Below the pieces are notes generated by a model. That model was not told the origin of the DNA. It saw nothing but the letters and a program-made list of their open reading frames with translations, and did not search any database. From Amyloporia xantha (taxonomy: Eukaryota > Basidiomycota > Agaricomycetes > Polyporales > Adustoporiaceae), in the NCBI GenBank assembly GCA_036971615.1, contig JAYKKR010000041.1, forward strand, positions 186,001 to 250,000: 64,000 nt of DNA. Reading direction: 5' to 3'. This document shows positions 40,980 through 51,511 of this stretch, piece after piece. Within the stretch, counting starts at the first letter, position 1. Each line of letters begins with the position of its first letter. Both the position numbers and the translations under genes were made by a program.

Positions 40980-42166
40980 ATGGCTCACTATTCTCCAGAC
41001 ACGTTCAAGGCATTGCTCGGCAAACTGGTCAAAACACCAGAGTCCTTTGGGCCCGATGACCTTCGCACGGCGTTAGAACACCTTTTCACGCCAGACTCTG
41101 TCCTGCCAGTGCAGATCGGTTCTTTCCTGACCGCTCTGCACATCGAACGCGTCGAAAGGAGGCCGGAATGTCTAGCTGCAGCAGCAAAAGTTCTGCGGGA
41201 GCGTGCCGTGAAAGCTGTTGTGGAGGACGTTGAGCAGGATTTCGTGGTCGATATCGTGGGGACAGGCGGTGATGGCCATAACACGTTCAATGTGAGCACA
41301 ACCGCTGCTATCGTCGCTGCAGGAGCAGGAGCACGGGTCATCAAGGTGTGTACTTTTGTCATGAATAAATGGCTGATATTGCGGATGACTGAGGTATCTC
41401 TTCCAGCATGGAAGTAGAGCATCCACGTCCTCATCCGGCTCAGCTGATCTACTCCAGTCTCTCGGCTGTGTATTCGTCCCTCCTGCTAGAACGCCAGTAT
41501 CAATCCCTCGCATTCCCTTCACCTTCATCCTAGCCCCTCACTACCATCCTGCACTGGCGATGATTGCGCCGTATCGCAAAGCCCTTCCGTGAGAATGTCT
41601 TTCCGTTATAGCTTTCACTTCATCTAACTTCGTTCTTCAGGCATCGTACGATGTTCAACGTACTGGGACCTCTTATTAACCCTGCTCGACCACGAGGAAT
41701 GGTGCTAGGTGTCGCCGAGCGCGAACTCGGACCTACATTCGCTCATTCTCTTAGTGAGGGCGGAGTCGAACGGGCTCTTGTCGTCTGTGGTGCCGAGGGC
41801 CTGGACGAGATCAGCTGCGCTGGTGAGACTCATGCTTGGGAGCTTATCAACGGTGAGGTTACGGAGAAGACGCTGCACCCGGCAGACTTTGGACTCCGAG
41901 TGCACCCATTATCAGCCGTCGCTGGTGGAACGCCCGAGGAAAACGCAGAGACGTTTAAACTGCTCCTGACATCCGGGGAGGATATCCCAGCTCGGTTGAC
42001 GCCGGTGCTGCACTTCGTGTTGATGAACGCGTCGGCGTTATTGGTAGTATCAGGTGCTGCGGACGGGTTCAAGGACGGAGTAGAGAAGGCTATGAAGAGC
42101 ATCACTTCTGGAGCAGCTTGGAAAGCACTTGACCAGTTTCGCGAAGCTGGAAAAACGGCCATCTGA
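40980..42166 (+). CDS. TRP4: Anthranilate phosphoribosyltransferase
   Basis: Second step of tryptophan synthesis: anthranilate plus PRPP to phosphoribosyl-anthranilate. Three exons: 40980-41345, 41407-41588, 41641-42166, giving 357 residues. The PRPP-binding glycine loop is VDIVGTGGDGHNTFNVST. Others are ASTSSSGSADLLQSLG, HYHPALAMIAPYRKALP, RTMFNVLGPLINPARP (conserved in the family), GLDEISCAGETHAWE and SALLVVSGAADGFKDG. The start is MAHYSPDTFKALLGKL; a TGAGTCA lies just upstream. No damage seen. It stands beside HIS1 with only APS2 between; both use PRPP, but I see no further pathway clustering. Confidence 0.95.
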
Positions 42167-42254
42167 ATTTCGATAATTGTACAAGTACAAATGTATTCAT
42201 GCTTCTCATATACGATACTGATCTGCAAACGATAGAGAATTCACTGGTTCTCTA

Positions 42255-44641
42255 CTATATCTGCTCAATCAAGCAATCCACAACCGCGCTCCTCTTCTCT
42301 TGCAGAACAACTCGGATAGCCTCCTCCAACGTAGCTGCTAGCTCATCTGCACGCTCAACTCGGCGACCCCAAGCTCCGCCTGCAGCGGTCGCAATGCCCG
42401 CGTAGTCAGGCATTTCCGGGCCAAATGCCACAGTGAGCTGTTGACTGGAAGCCTTACTTCCCATGCCCTGTGGGTGCATACCCAGCATCGAATGCCTCGG
42501 AGACTAGAAAGTATGAGTGTTCTGGCAATGACGTTGAAACTAAATCACCTACAGCCCAACCTCCGTTGTTAAGTATGACGGTCAAGTAGGGCTGATGAGA
42601 AAGTGCCACGTCAGATGGGAAGGAGGGCGACGTGGTCGCAGCTCGTACCGTATTGTATCGCCTAGCCATCCAGTAGGCGGTGCTCGGCACTCCAAACAAG
42701 AAGGTCCCGTCTCCCACCACGGCAGCAATCAACTCGTAGTCCTTCCGAGCCACTTCCACACCGAGACGAGCCCCAACCGCAGCTCCCAGCGCCCATCCTA
42801 AGCTCGATCCTCCTGACGCGATCATGCTCCCGGGATGCTCAGGTTTGATGTGATTCCACACCGCGCCATAATTGCTGATCGCTTCGTTGAGCCATAGAAC
42901 CTTGTGCCCCTTGCTTGGTGTCTGCGACTGAACAGCATCTCGCAGCGCTCCGATGATGAAGGGGACTGTAGGTGTAGTCCCTTTAGCACTGACGGTTGCT
43001 TCTGCAGCGCCGAGGTCGTTCATCCATTTCTCATGAAGCGCCTTGAGTCGCGTTCCGCGTTCTTGTAGTTTTGCTGACAGCTGTTTCGCAGAGCCAGCTT
43101 CATCCTCCTGCTTAATGGCATCGACCAACTGGCCTAGAGCGACTTCTGAGTCCGCGTTGCATATCATCTCAGCGTCCACATGGGAATAACCGTAGTTTCG
43201 CTTGAGAGGATCGGAGTCAATGATGAATGCACGAGCCGATTCTTGTAGCTTTGTTCCGGTAGCCTCTATCCACGGCACGTCCACATCCAGGAGGATCACG
43301 ACATCGGATTTCTCGAGGTATGCAATTTTGCCGTCGAAGGACGAGCCAAGCAGGTAAGGGTGGTTTTGCGGAATACAGACTGATGAGGCAATTGACGCAT
43401 AAACGCCGACGGAACGCCGCTCGCAGAGGGCTGCGAGTAGCGGCACCGTCCGTTCATTCCGTCCTGAGTTCGCAACAATGATGAGAGGGAACTCCGCAGA
43501 GGCGAGGGCATTAACGATGCGCTGGACCACTATTTTGGTGAGCGGGCGGCAAGGTGTCAGAAAGGGATCAGTGACCATGAGACGTGGTGAGACTCACCGG
43601 ATGGAGCGAGTCCGCTCGGCTGCGTGGTGGGCCATTTCGTGATGTCTAGAGGTGCGCTCATGAAGCTTTCGTCAACCTCCTCTTGGAGGGTTTCGCGCCG
43701 TGCCCATAAGTATACAGGTCCCTTGGGACCACTCGTCGCACTGCGAAGACACCGTCATTCTGAATTCTTAGCGCTGACAGAATTCACGATTGTAGAGCGT
43801 ACAATTGCCATGCACGCATAACTGTTTTCGCGACATTCTTGCCACTCATGACTTGAGCTGTGAACCGCATGTACTGGCGTACGATAGCTGGCTGGTCCGG
43901 TGTATCTAATTGCCGAATCATACCTCTAGTTATACTATCAAGGACGTAAAATTCTTGTGGCTCACCTTGTCCCCACATCGGCCATTCGTTCTTTGACCCT
44001 TTGAGTTCTCCGCTCACAGTGAAAGGCGAGGCGCCGGCAAAAATGATGACAGGGGTCTGACCCTTGTCAACATTGTGTACAGCACCAGCCAGGGCCTATC
44101 CAATTGCAGATCAGTTTTTGTCACCTACCAGAGAAATGACCAGCAGAATGGCCAATATCGCGTGGGCGTTCTGTCAATATACTCACAGATCCTATATGTC
44201 GGAATTTACCATAGGGTCTGTGGATATATCCACAGGTGGACGATGTTGGCACTCATAGTACAGAGGGACTGCAATCAATTGAACGAGTCCGACGCAGTGC
44301 CAGTGCAGTGCATGCATATCATGACGGAGCTTGTCCTCTGATGACATACTGAATTTGAGGTCATGTAACGATTGTCATTAGCTCACCTGTGTTCCAACAT
44401 CGACATGGACGATCACAGCGGCAGGCTTGGCTGTCACTGAGGCATAACCTTGCGCTGCACTCAGCGCCACCATTTCATTTGGACAAGTTACGATGTCTAG
44501 CAGACTCTTCCCCCCGTTTTCAGCGCGCTGCCTCTCTAGTTCTTCGAGGAGTGCGGGGTGATCATTCCCCCAGTTGGCAAAGGCGTGTGTGATACCTGCA
44601 TCCGCCAATGTCTTGAAGAAGACAGACGCCGTTGTGTACAT
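42255..44641 (-). CDS. Thiamine-diphosphate-dependent enzyme (acetolactate synthase or benzoylformate decarboxylase-like)
   Basis: Multi-exon gene (about seven exons) for a ThDP enzyme of three domains. The pyrimidine domain has YTTASVFFKTLADAGITHAF and VTCPNEMVALSAAQGYASVT, with the conserved Glu. The middle domain has RIVNALASAEFPLIIVANSG and VVILLDVDVPWIE. The C-terminal cofactor domain has SLGWALGAAVGARLG and VVGDGTFLFGVPSTAYW, then LTVILNNGGW: the GDG...NN motif that binds ThDP and Mg. The end is SAVVDCLIEQI. Exons 1 and 2 are 44641-44387 and 44095-43966; the splice giving RAWQFATSGPKGPVYLWA fits the family. It is not the mitochondrial branched-chain enzyme judging by divergence. The substrate is unknown. 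Confidence 0.85.
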
Positions 44642-45349
44642 CGTGAGATATCCTGTAGAAGTCAATGGAATAGCTATATCCGAAATCGGCGCTGTACGTG
44701 TTGCGATCGGAGGTCGACAAAGTCACCTTAGTATCAAAGCCAATTGCCTTGATACTTTATATATATAGATCTGCATGACGAATAGAATCAGGCGTCGCAC
44801 ATTAGCAAGCTATATCATATATGGAGCGGCTATTATATGGTCCGACTGCAAGTCATCTCCTGACGTATTTCCACCACGAGATCGACCAGCACGCACGCAT
44901 ATTCATCGTGATAACCAGTACTAGTTGGTGAGTCTGCTGAGAGCAGGATCCCATGTTTTGTGCTTCAGTCACACCTTTGCAGGCTCATGACACTGGCAAC
45001 AGTGTTCAACCGCGATAACACCCGATAGCAAGTGTCCTGTGACTCAGTGAGCAGGATATAACTCAAACCTTCACAAGCTTACGATATCTTCCACCTTTCT
45101 GAACGCATTATATCACGTACTGTTTCTGACATGACATGGGAGCATTACGAGTCTAGGCTTAGTGCACCATAGAGTCCAGGGCAGCGTGCCGCGAATAATG
45201 ACCTGTCCAATCCAATAAATTTTCGCGAACCAGTGTTAGATAGACCGATGGTTTGTGTAGCCATTGATATTCAACTGCGAAACATGCATTTATATATCCA
45301 CAAGCAAGAGGAAGTTGGGCCGCAAATCGTCACTGACCTGTGTGAGCTG
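44642..45349. other. Intergenic region upstream of the ThDP gene
   Basis: About 700 bp with no supported gene; holds the ThDP promoter and the 3' flank of GH12. A short AT run, TATATATAGA, lies at about 44759-44768, about 115 bp upstream of the ThDP start. Confidence 0.45.
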
Positions 45350-46543
45350 TTAAGTATTCACTGTGACGTAGAAGCTCTCCGTGTAGAGCGTAGCTGAACC
45401 TATGAAAGGCTCAGTCCCAGACTCGAGTGCTTGCAGATACTTTTGGACACAAAGATATCATTTCCGCCAACCGATCAAACGAGTGAATGGCACCTACATA
45501 CGACGACGAGACGTTTCGGTTTATAGCCAGATAATCTAAGTGAGAAGATACATTGAAATGTCTTGCAGTGTCCTGAATTCCAGGTTCACGTACCGAAGAA
45601 GTCCTTCAAATCTGACTCGAAGCTATAGAGGTTGCCTTCAGTGGTGACGAACGAAATCGTTTCCCAATTGGTGTTCGGCCCCTCATACAGATCCCAGGTA
45701 TAACCGCCGACAGAGATGTTCGACTCGACTTCGGAGCCAAGAGGCCCCGCACTGATAGTATCATGCATCAGCCCGTTGCTCTCTTGCATAACAAGCAAGG
45801 TACATACCCACCCTCCGTGGACACCCAGATCATGCTAGAATACATTATTGTTCAACAAAATTTTCCTCGTTAAAAAGAGGAAACAGAGGTTGCGTTAGTA
45901 CTGACATCTCGAAAGTAGTCGTATTCGAGCCAGGGTCGTCAGGAGTGGTGCCAACCCAGATATCATAACTACGCAAGTGTGTAAATGTCTCGAGCGACTG
46001 TTCGAAGAAGATCGTCTTACGACACGTCGGCCACAGTGTTTGACGATATCGATTCGTACTCCCAACTCCAACTGGTAGGCGCAGAAGTAATATCTGACAG
46101 CTAGAGCAAGTCGTCGTCAGTGAATATATATATATAATCAGGCATATCAAAGGCTAACAAGCATTCCGTTAGCAGATAGTTGGTTGACACTGCTGTCTAT
46201 ATGCTCGATGAGGTCAAGTATACGGAATTATCCCGTGAAAAACTTACAGCTCTTGACATCGTACGGCCCATCAGCCCAGGTATAGGTGGTCGACCAGGAT
46301 ATGGTATCATCGCTGGCACTGTACAAAGTGGCGTTTTGAGAACCGACACCATTGTCTAAAGAACGTACATATCAGCCTAGCCTGGAATCTAGGGATTGAA
46401 AAGAATCATTAACCTTCTCCCCATAGGTTTTGGCAGAGCTGATATGCTCCAGCATCTACACACGTCCATTGCCCAGTGAGAACCTCGGACGATACAGCGA
46501 AGGATATCAGCCCGGAAAGGAAGGATAAGTACAGGAGATACAT
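45350..46543 (-). CDS. Secreted glycoside hydrolase family 12 (endoglucanase or xyloglucanase)
   Basis: Starts MYLLYLSFLSGLISFAVSSE, a signal peptide, then VLTGQWTCVDAGAYQLCQNL with paired cysteines as in fungal GH12. Further pieces: DDTISWSTTYTWADGPYDVK, SYDIWVGTTPDDPGSNTTTF, FEIMIWVSTEGGW (the Glu before MIW is the nucleophile; formed across a splice), VGGYTWDLYEGPNTNWETIS, NLYSFESDLKDFFG, and the last exon YLQALESGTEPFIGSATLY with the acid/base Glu, then a stop at 45350. At least seven exons, of which the first is 46543-46414. The enzyme cuts beta-1,4-glucan or xyloglucan outside the cell; which one cannot be told here. It fits a plant-biomass degrader. Confidence 0.88.
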
Positions 46544-47198
46544 GGCAACGAGCCGTACACGGCCCCAAGCTTACGGGGATTTCGTCCTCTTATACGCGAG
46601 CCAAAGGACGATCATTGTGCGACGTCTGATCACACATGGAATGTCCAGATCACCATGTCTGCTCAGCGGTTGTTGTCAGCAGCCACGGTCCGGCAGTCGA
46701 CGGGCAACGGACCAGCATACCATAATGTAAGGCAGAAAACCACAAGATGTCATTGAATGTCTCCTAACTGACACCTCGTGGATAGCCTAGATGCCATATG
46801 CATGCAGACTAAACATCGCCAAGGGAACCGGTCCGGGAAAGTATTTGCGAAGTACCACTTTACCATCCGTCTGACGAGCAGCATTGAGTTCTCATTCCTG
46901 ACGGCCCGTCTTTTGATATGTAGTGGGAACACTTGGGAACACCCCTTGAATACTGTTCACATGGGATGCAAACATCCATCGTGTACACTCCTGTCCGCGC
47001 GGTGAGCGTGTGTAACGACATTGAATTCCGATGTAACGCGGGAACAAATCTACCTGACAACAGAGTTGCACCTATAAGTCAGTCAAAGTATGTAATGAAG
47101 GAATGTGTGACCTTGAAAATATCCAATGACTAATTCAAAGCTAATAACAGAGCTCGTGCTTTACATTCCGCAAGGTTTTCGGTATACGGAATTCAACG
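46544..47198. other. Intergenic region upstream of GH12
   Basis: About 650 bp; promoter of GH12 and 3' flank of the GNAT gene. No gene supported. Confidence 0.45.
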
Positions 47199-47795
47199 TC
47201 ATGGTTCCGTCCTGACCAGCGCTATAGGCTTTGAAGGCCCTTCCATACGGACATACTCCAAGTCCTCCTTGAAAAACGTGTCACCGAATCGGACCATTCC
47301 CCTCCGCTCGTACCAGCCCGCCGTGGACAGCCTTGCATCGCACCAAATCGCGGTGCAACCAAGCTGCGCGTGTGCCGTTTCGAAGACATAACGCAGCAGT
47401 CTCGTCCCAATGCCCCATCCTTGATACAATGGGTCGCAAGCAAACTTTCGAAAACGAGCAGCAGGGATGGCCTGGGGCGAGTCGTATGGCAGCGACTCCT
47501 TAAAGAGGGAGATGACGGCAATCGGCGCATCATGAGACGGGAGAAACGCGCCATAGTGAAAGCCAAGATCATCCTCTGGCAGGCGGACATGAGAAACAGG
47601 GTGATTAGGCCAGAGTACAGAGTGTCGTAGAGCAATCGTTTCGTCAGCGGATATTTGCCTGAATTCTGCGGTATCTAAGAACGAGTCTTCAGAAAAGAGA
47701 ACGACAGAATCGCAAAGTCTGACATGCCCAGTTCGTTCATTTTCTGAAATTAGAACGTATTCCGCAGAAACAAGACAAGCTGGTGACGGAGGCGG
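47199..47795 (-). CDS. GNAT-family N-acetyltransferase
   Basis: Encodes a small acetyltransferase using acetyl-CoA. Visible: ADETIALRHSVLWPNHPVSH, PEDDLGFHYGAFLPSHDAPI, FRKFACDPLYQGWGIGTRLL (motif A, Q-x2-G-x-G/A, here QGWGIG), LGCTAIWCDARLSTAGWYER and RRGMVRFGDTFFKEDLEYVR, typical of fungal GNATs similar to YitI/ElaA-like proteins. The stop is at 47199. The upstream part (NERTGHVRLCDSVVLFSEDS) is open to about 47795 but has no in-frame ATG; a short first exon or a sequence error may explain this. The substrate is unknown. It is divergent from the ArfGAP gene, about 140 bp away. Confidence 0.75.
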   Translation of the reverse strand, partial: PPPSPACLVSAEYVLISENERTGHVRLCDSVVLFSEDSFLDTAEFRQISADETIALRHSVLWPNHPVSHVRLPEDDLGFHYGAFLPSHDAPIAVISLFKESLPYDSPQAIPAARFRKFACDPLYQGWGIGTRLLRYVFETAHAQLGCTAIWCDARLSTAGWYERRGMVRFGDTFFKEDLEYVRMEGPSKPIALVRTEP

Positions 47796-47931
47796 TACTC
47801 AGTAGATGGCCGTCGCTGTGCAGGCTGACAGTCGCCGCTGACTGCGAGCGCAGTGCGTGAGTTTGCCACGCCCACGGGCGCTTTCCATAACTCTAGAGCA
47901 GACTCTTACCTTCATCGACGCGACTGCAATC

Positions 47932-49659
47932 ATGGCAGACCCAACAAAGGCTGAGACTGAACAGGTGTTCAAAGTTCTCAAAGCCCAGAAGGGCAATAAG
48001 GTGAGTCAAGTTCACATTTACTATGTTATCTACATGCCTCAAGGTCACGTAGATGTGCTTTGATTGCCAAGCTCGCAATCCGACGTGGTCGAGTGTTACG
48101 TTCGGCATTTACATCTGCCTAGAATGCTCCAGCGTACACCGTAATATGGGTGTCCACATTAGCTTTGTCCGGCGAGTAAATTTGTTGCGTATGCTGTCGC
48201 GTCTATGCTGAGGCGTGGGGGGTTCTTGTCAGATCAACCAACCTCGACAGCTGGCAGCTTAATCAACTGAGAACCATGAAAGTTGGAGGGAATACATCTG
48301 CCACGGAGTTCTTCACAAAGCATGGTGGTTCAATGTTGCTAAACGACTCGGATACCAAAAAGAAATACTCCAGCCGAGTAGCAGAGCTGTACAAGGAAGA
48401 GCTTGCGAGACGTGTAAAGGACGATGCTGCAAAGTGGGACCTCTTCCACACAACCATCCTTCACAATAACTGACGTTTTCTTGGTAGGTTTCCCGATAAA
48501 GTTTCCGTGGATGGAGTTGGCGACCTACTCGTCACCCCTGGCCCGCCAGGTGGGGACGAAGACGACTTCTTCTCATCCTGGAACAAGCCCGCGACTCCAA
48601 AATCACCGGCATTTGTCTCCTCGAAGCCATCGCCCCCTGTACTAGGCCGAGCAATAAGCGCGTCTACACCCGTCGAGAATCCCCCCGCCTCTCCTCGCAC
48701 TATTAGCTCCTCTTCTCTCCGCTCCGCTCAGACCTCTGCTGCGGGATCGCGTCCCACATCTAAGCTCGGCGCTTCTCGTCTCAGTTCGTCGACCACGAGC
48801 CTTAATTCCAGTTCTACCACATCCGCGCCGAAGAAATCGAAGCTGGGTGGACTCGGTGCGAAGAAGGCTGCGGCACCGATAGACTTCGCTGAGGCGGAAC
48901 GGCGAGCGTTGGAGGAAGCGGAGAGAGTGCGGCAGCTGGGGTATGATCGGGAGAGGGAGAAGACGGAGGAGGAAGCAAAGACAAAGAAGGCGGCGGAGGT
49001 CGCAGCCGCTAGTCCGAAGCTGAAACTTGCTGCGAAAGCTGTCCCTCCGTCGCCCGCGGAGAATCGACCCTTGGGCAACGCACAGGATATGGAGCGGTTG
49101 GGTATGGGCATGAAGAGGTTGGGCTTCGGCGCTGTGCCTGCCGTGGCGAGCACTTCCAAAGCGAGGTATGTTCTGCGCTGATATTCGTGTGCTGTCCTGA
49201 GAGCGACATCTCTCCGTGTAAAGCGTGGCCGAAGAGGAGGCGCCGACGTTCGCGCGCGAGAAGTTCGGCAAGCAGAAGGCAATATCGTCTGACATGTACT
49301 TTGGCCGTAACTCGTATGATCCAGCCACGGTCAGTGAGGCGCAGACCCGGCTGCAGTCCTTCCAGGGTGCGTCGTCCATCTCGTCAAACCAGTACTTTGG
49401 CCGGGAAGAAGAAGAGGAAATGGGCGGGCTGGGTCCTGCAGATGGCGCGCTCATGGGCGATGGTGCGCTCTCCAACCTTGAGATGGCCGCGAAAGACGCC
49501 ATCTCGAAGGTGTTAGCGAACCCTGACGTCCAAAACGTTGGTGAGAGTATAAGAGCAGGAGCCCTGAAGGTTTGTCGTCGCCGTCATAGCATCATCCTCA
49601 TTACTTATGTCTCCGTTCTTCAGCTATCGGACTACCTCGCCCAGATGTCTGAGCGCTAG
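47932..49659 (+). CDS. ADP-ribosylation factor GTPase-activating protein (ArfGAP, Glo3/ArfGAP2-3 type)
   Basis: Six exons: 47932-48000, 48053-48171, 48233-48433, 48488-49165, 49224-49569, 49624-49659. The N-terminal ArfGAP zinc finger has [20 protein letters not shown] and [15 protein letters not shown] (C-x2-C-x16-C-x2-C with the arginine finger in SSVHR). [20 protein letters not shown] follows. The middle is Ser/Pro-rich with [21 protein letters not shown]-terminal repeats [15 protein letters not shown] and [14 protein letters not shown] are like the Glo3-motif repeats of this class. Role: hydrolysis of Arf-GTP in COPI transport at the Golgi (family knowledge). Intron 2 starts GCGAGT, a GC-AG intron. 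Confidence 0.92.
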
Positions 49660-50153
49660 GTGGGCAGGTAGCGTGGCTCGTCACTGAAAGTTTATATTGC
49701 ACCATCTCTCACCATGTCTTTCTCTACTGCGGTTCATTCTGGTCACAATGTAAATACATCACACTACTGGAGTAGCTCACAAAGTCCTCCGCTAATTATC
49801 AACGAGCCATATAGGATTATCGAACGCGCGCGTCAGCAACAAGTGTCGCTAGTAAGCTTGTTCATATGCGTTGTCTGTGCGTCGCTGGAGGTAAAAGATT
49901 CTAAGCGATCGTAGACAGCGAGCATTTCAGAGGTCCCAGTATCTGGTGCTGATCAAGACGGACGATCGGAAGATACTTATCTGCAGAACATTCCATCCGT
50001 GATTTTGACCATGAAATGCCGCAGGCAAGGATGGGCCTTATAAAATAGATGTTACAATGCACATACATGGTTCGAATGTGGAATAATGAAAAACAACAGA
50101 GCATTATGCAAATGGAGGATCCGTAGACTGCATGCGAGTGACGACGCGACGTA
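49660..50153. other. Intergenic region between convergent ArfGAP and E2 genes
   Basis: About 490 bp, no supported gene; 3' ends of both neighbours. Confidence 0.45.
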
Positions 50154-51033
50154 TCATGATTTCAGCAATTCCTCGACCACTCTATCATCGTTAATCTGTG
50201 CCACATTGGCGCCACGGTAATTGAGTCGTCTTAACACGTCGATCTGAAACGACAAGGATGGCGCATACAACAAGTATGTGCGATGTAAGAGTCAGCGAAC
50301 ACTTACATGGGTCCGAATAGACGTGCATACGTACCACTTTACTTCGCTCAAACCCTAAAGTTTCGAACTGTTCCACATGCGCCCTATTCAAGCCCGCCAT
50401 TACGACTTCATCCCTTGGTACCTGCGGCGCCTTCAACTTCCCATTCGTGGCACCCTCCTGTCCCGGACCCCCTGCATAAATCTGCGTCCAATATCTCGCG
50501 GTCTCCTCAAAGCTGCTCTTGCTAGTCATGTAGTGTTTCGCAACCTCAGCATCTTGTGGATCACGCGGCTCTGGCGAGCAAAGGAGGGACTGAAGCGAGA
50601 TGAGTGTTGATTTCAGCGTGAGGACGGGGCTCCATGCATCCTTGAGGATGTCCAGACAGATAGCCCCCGACGCAGAGGATACATTCGGGTGGTAGACCTT
50701 CGTTATGAACTTCATTTTGACCGGTTGGAAAGGATACGATTCTGGAATTACGATGTCCTGTGAGGCGGCGGTGTTAAGTCCAGGTCGGATGTCTATCTAG
50801 TCAGAAGGAATGACGAACGACTTGAAAGTGACCGCCTTGGTAAGGCGTGTCTTCCGGGCCATCGAATTCGCCTATGAGATGAAATGGAGAGTTGTCGACG
50901 AGTTCGATGGTGATGTTCGACGATTTATCATTCTTGCAGTCTGGACATAGTGTCAGAACGATCAACTGCAGATGGCCAGTCCTGACTTCGCACCTGCAAT
51001 TTCCTTATTGACGCGGCGCAAACGGGCATCCAT
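50154..51033 (-). CDS. Ubiquitin-conjugating enzyme E2 with C-terminal UBA domain (yeast Ubc1/human UBE2K type)
   Basis: Transfers ubiquitin from E1 to targets, often building K48 chains. Start MDARLRRVNKEIA at 51033, then NITIELVDNSPFHLIGEFDG, DTPYQGGHFKV, and PESYPFQPVKMKFITKVYHP with the HPN motif. The catalytic Cys is in SGAICLDILKDAWSPVLTLK. After the UBC fold (ETARYWTQIYAGG), a UBA-like tail has LNRAHVEQFETLGFERSKV, then across an intron IDVLRRLNYRGANVAQINDD and RVVEELLKS to the stop at 50154. Six or so exons. The UBA after the fold sets this class. It has a divergent promoter with the MFS gene; ATCACGTG lies at 51139-51146. Confidence 0.92.
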
Positions 51034-51511
51034 GATGGCTATACAAAGGGGATCTAAATGAGCGAAAGCAAGAATAGCTGAGGAACCTGAACCGAGTCGA
51101 GGAGGAACTCGATGAGTGAGTTGGGAGATCTCATCGTGATCACGTGCAGACGTGGATCTCGATCAAAGTTAGATGCTTGAGCGATTGAAAATATTTAAAT
51201 ACTGTGCAGCCTCAGTTTGGACTGCAGTGTCTTGACTAGCCTCGCTGCTATGACCCTGTTGCAGTCCACTTTACGTGAAATATTTGACCATTATCTGTCT
51301 CGGAGATTCCCTACTCTTCTTTGTGCTGACTGACACAAGTGCGGGCAAGGTACGGGCAACATGCGGGGAACCTGAACCTTTATCACAGGATGACTAACCA
51401 TCACTCAAAGTTTCGGCGCCCACTATCTGCGGTGAAAGAAAAGGATAAGAAGGCTAGGAAGCTTTGCAGTCAGCCCATAATCCTGCAGTTCATCCGTAGA
51501 GTCTCGTAGAC
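51034..51511. promoter_or_regulatory. Shared upstream region of the E2 and first MFS gene
   Basis: A 478-bp divergent promoter region. It contains ATCACGTG at 51139-51146, about 105 bp from the E2 start. No gene is supported here. Confidence 0.5.

Noticed and set aside
38157..44641. An amino-acid biosynthesis cluster (HIS1, TRP4, ThDP enzyme)
   Set aside because: The genes belong to different pathways, have mixed strands and an unrelated APS2 between; neighbourhood looks accidental.
42255..44641. Naming the ThDP gene as ILV2
   Set aside because: The cofactor motif fits, but the sequence diverges from fungal acetolactate synthase and no mitochondrial leader is visible.
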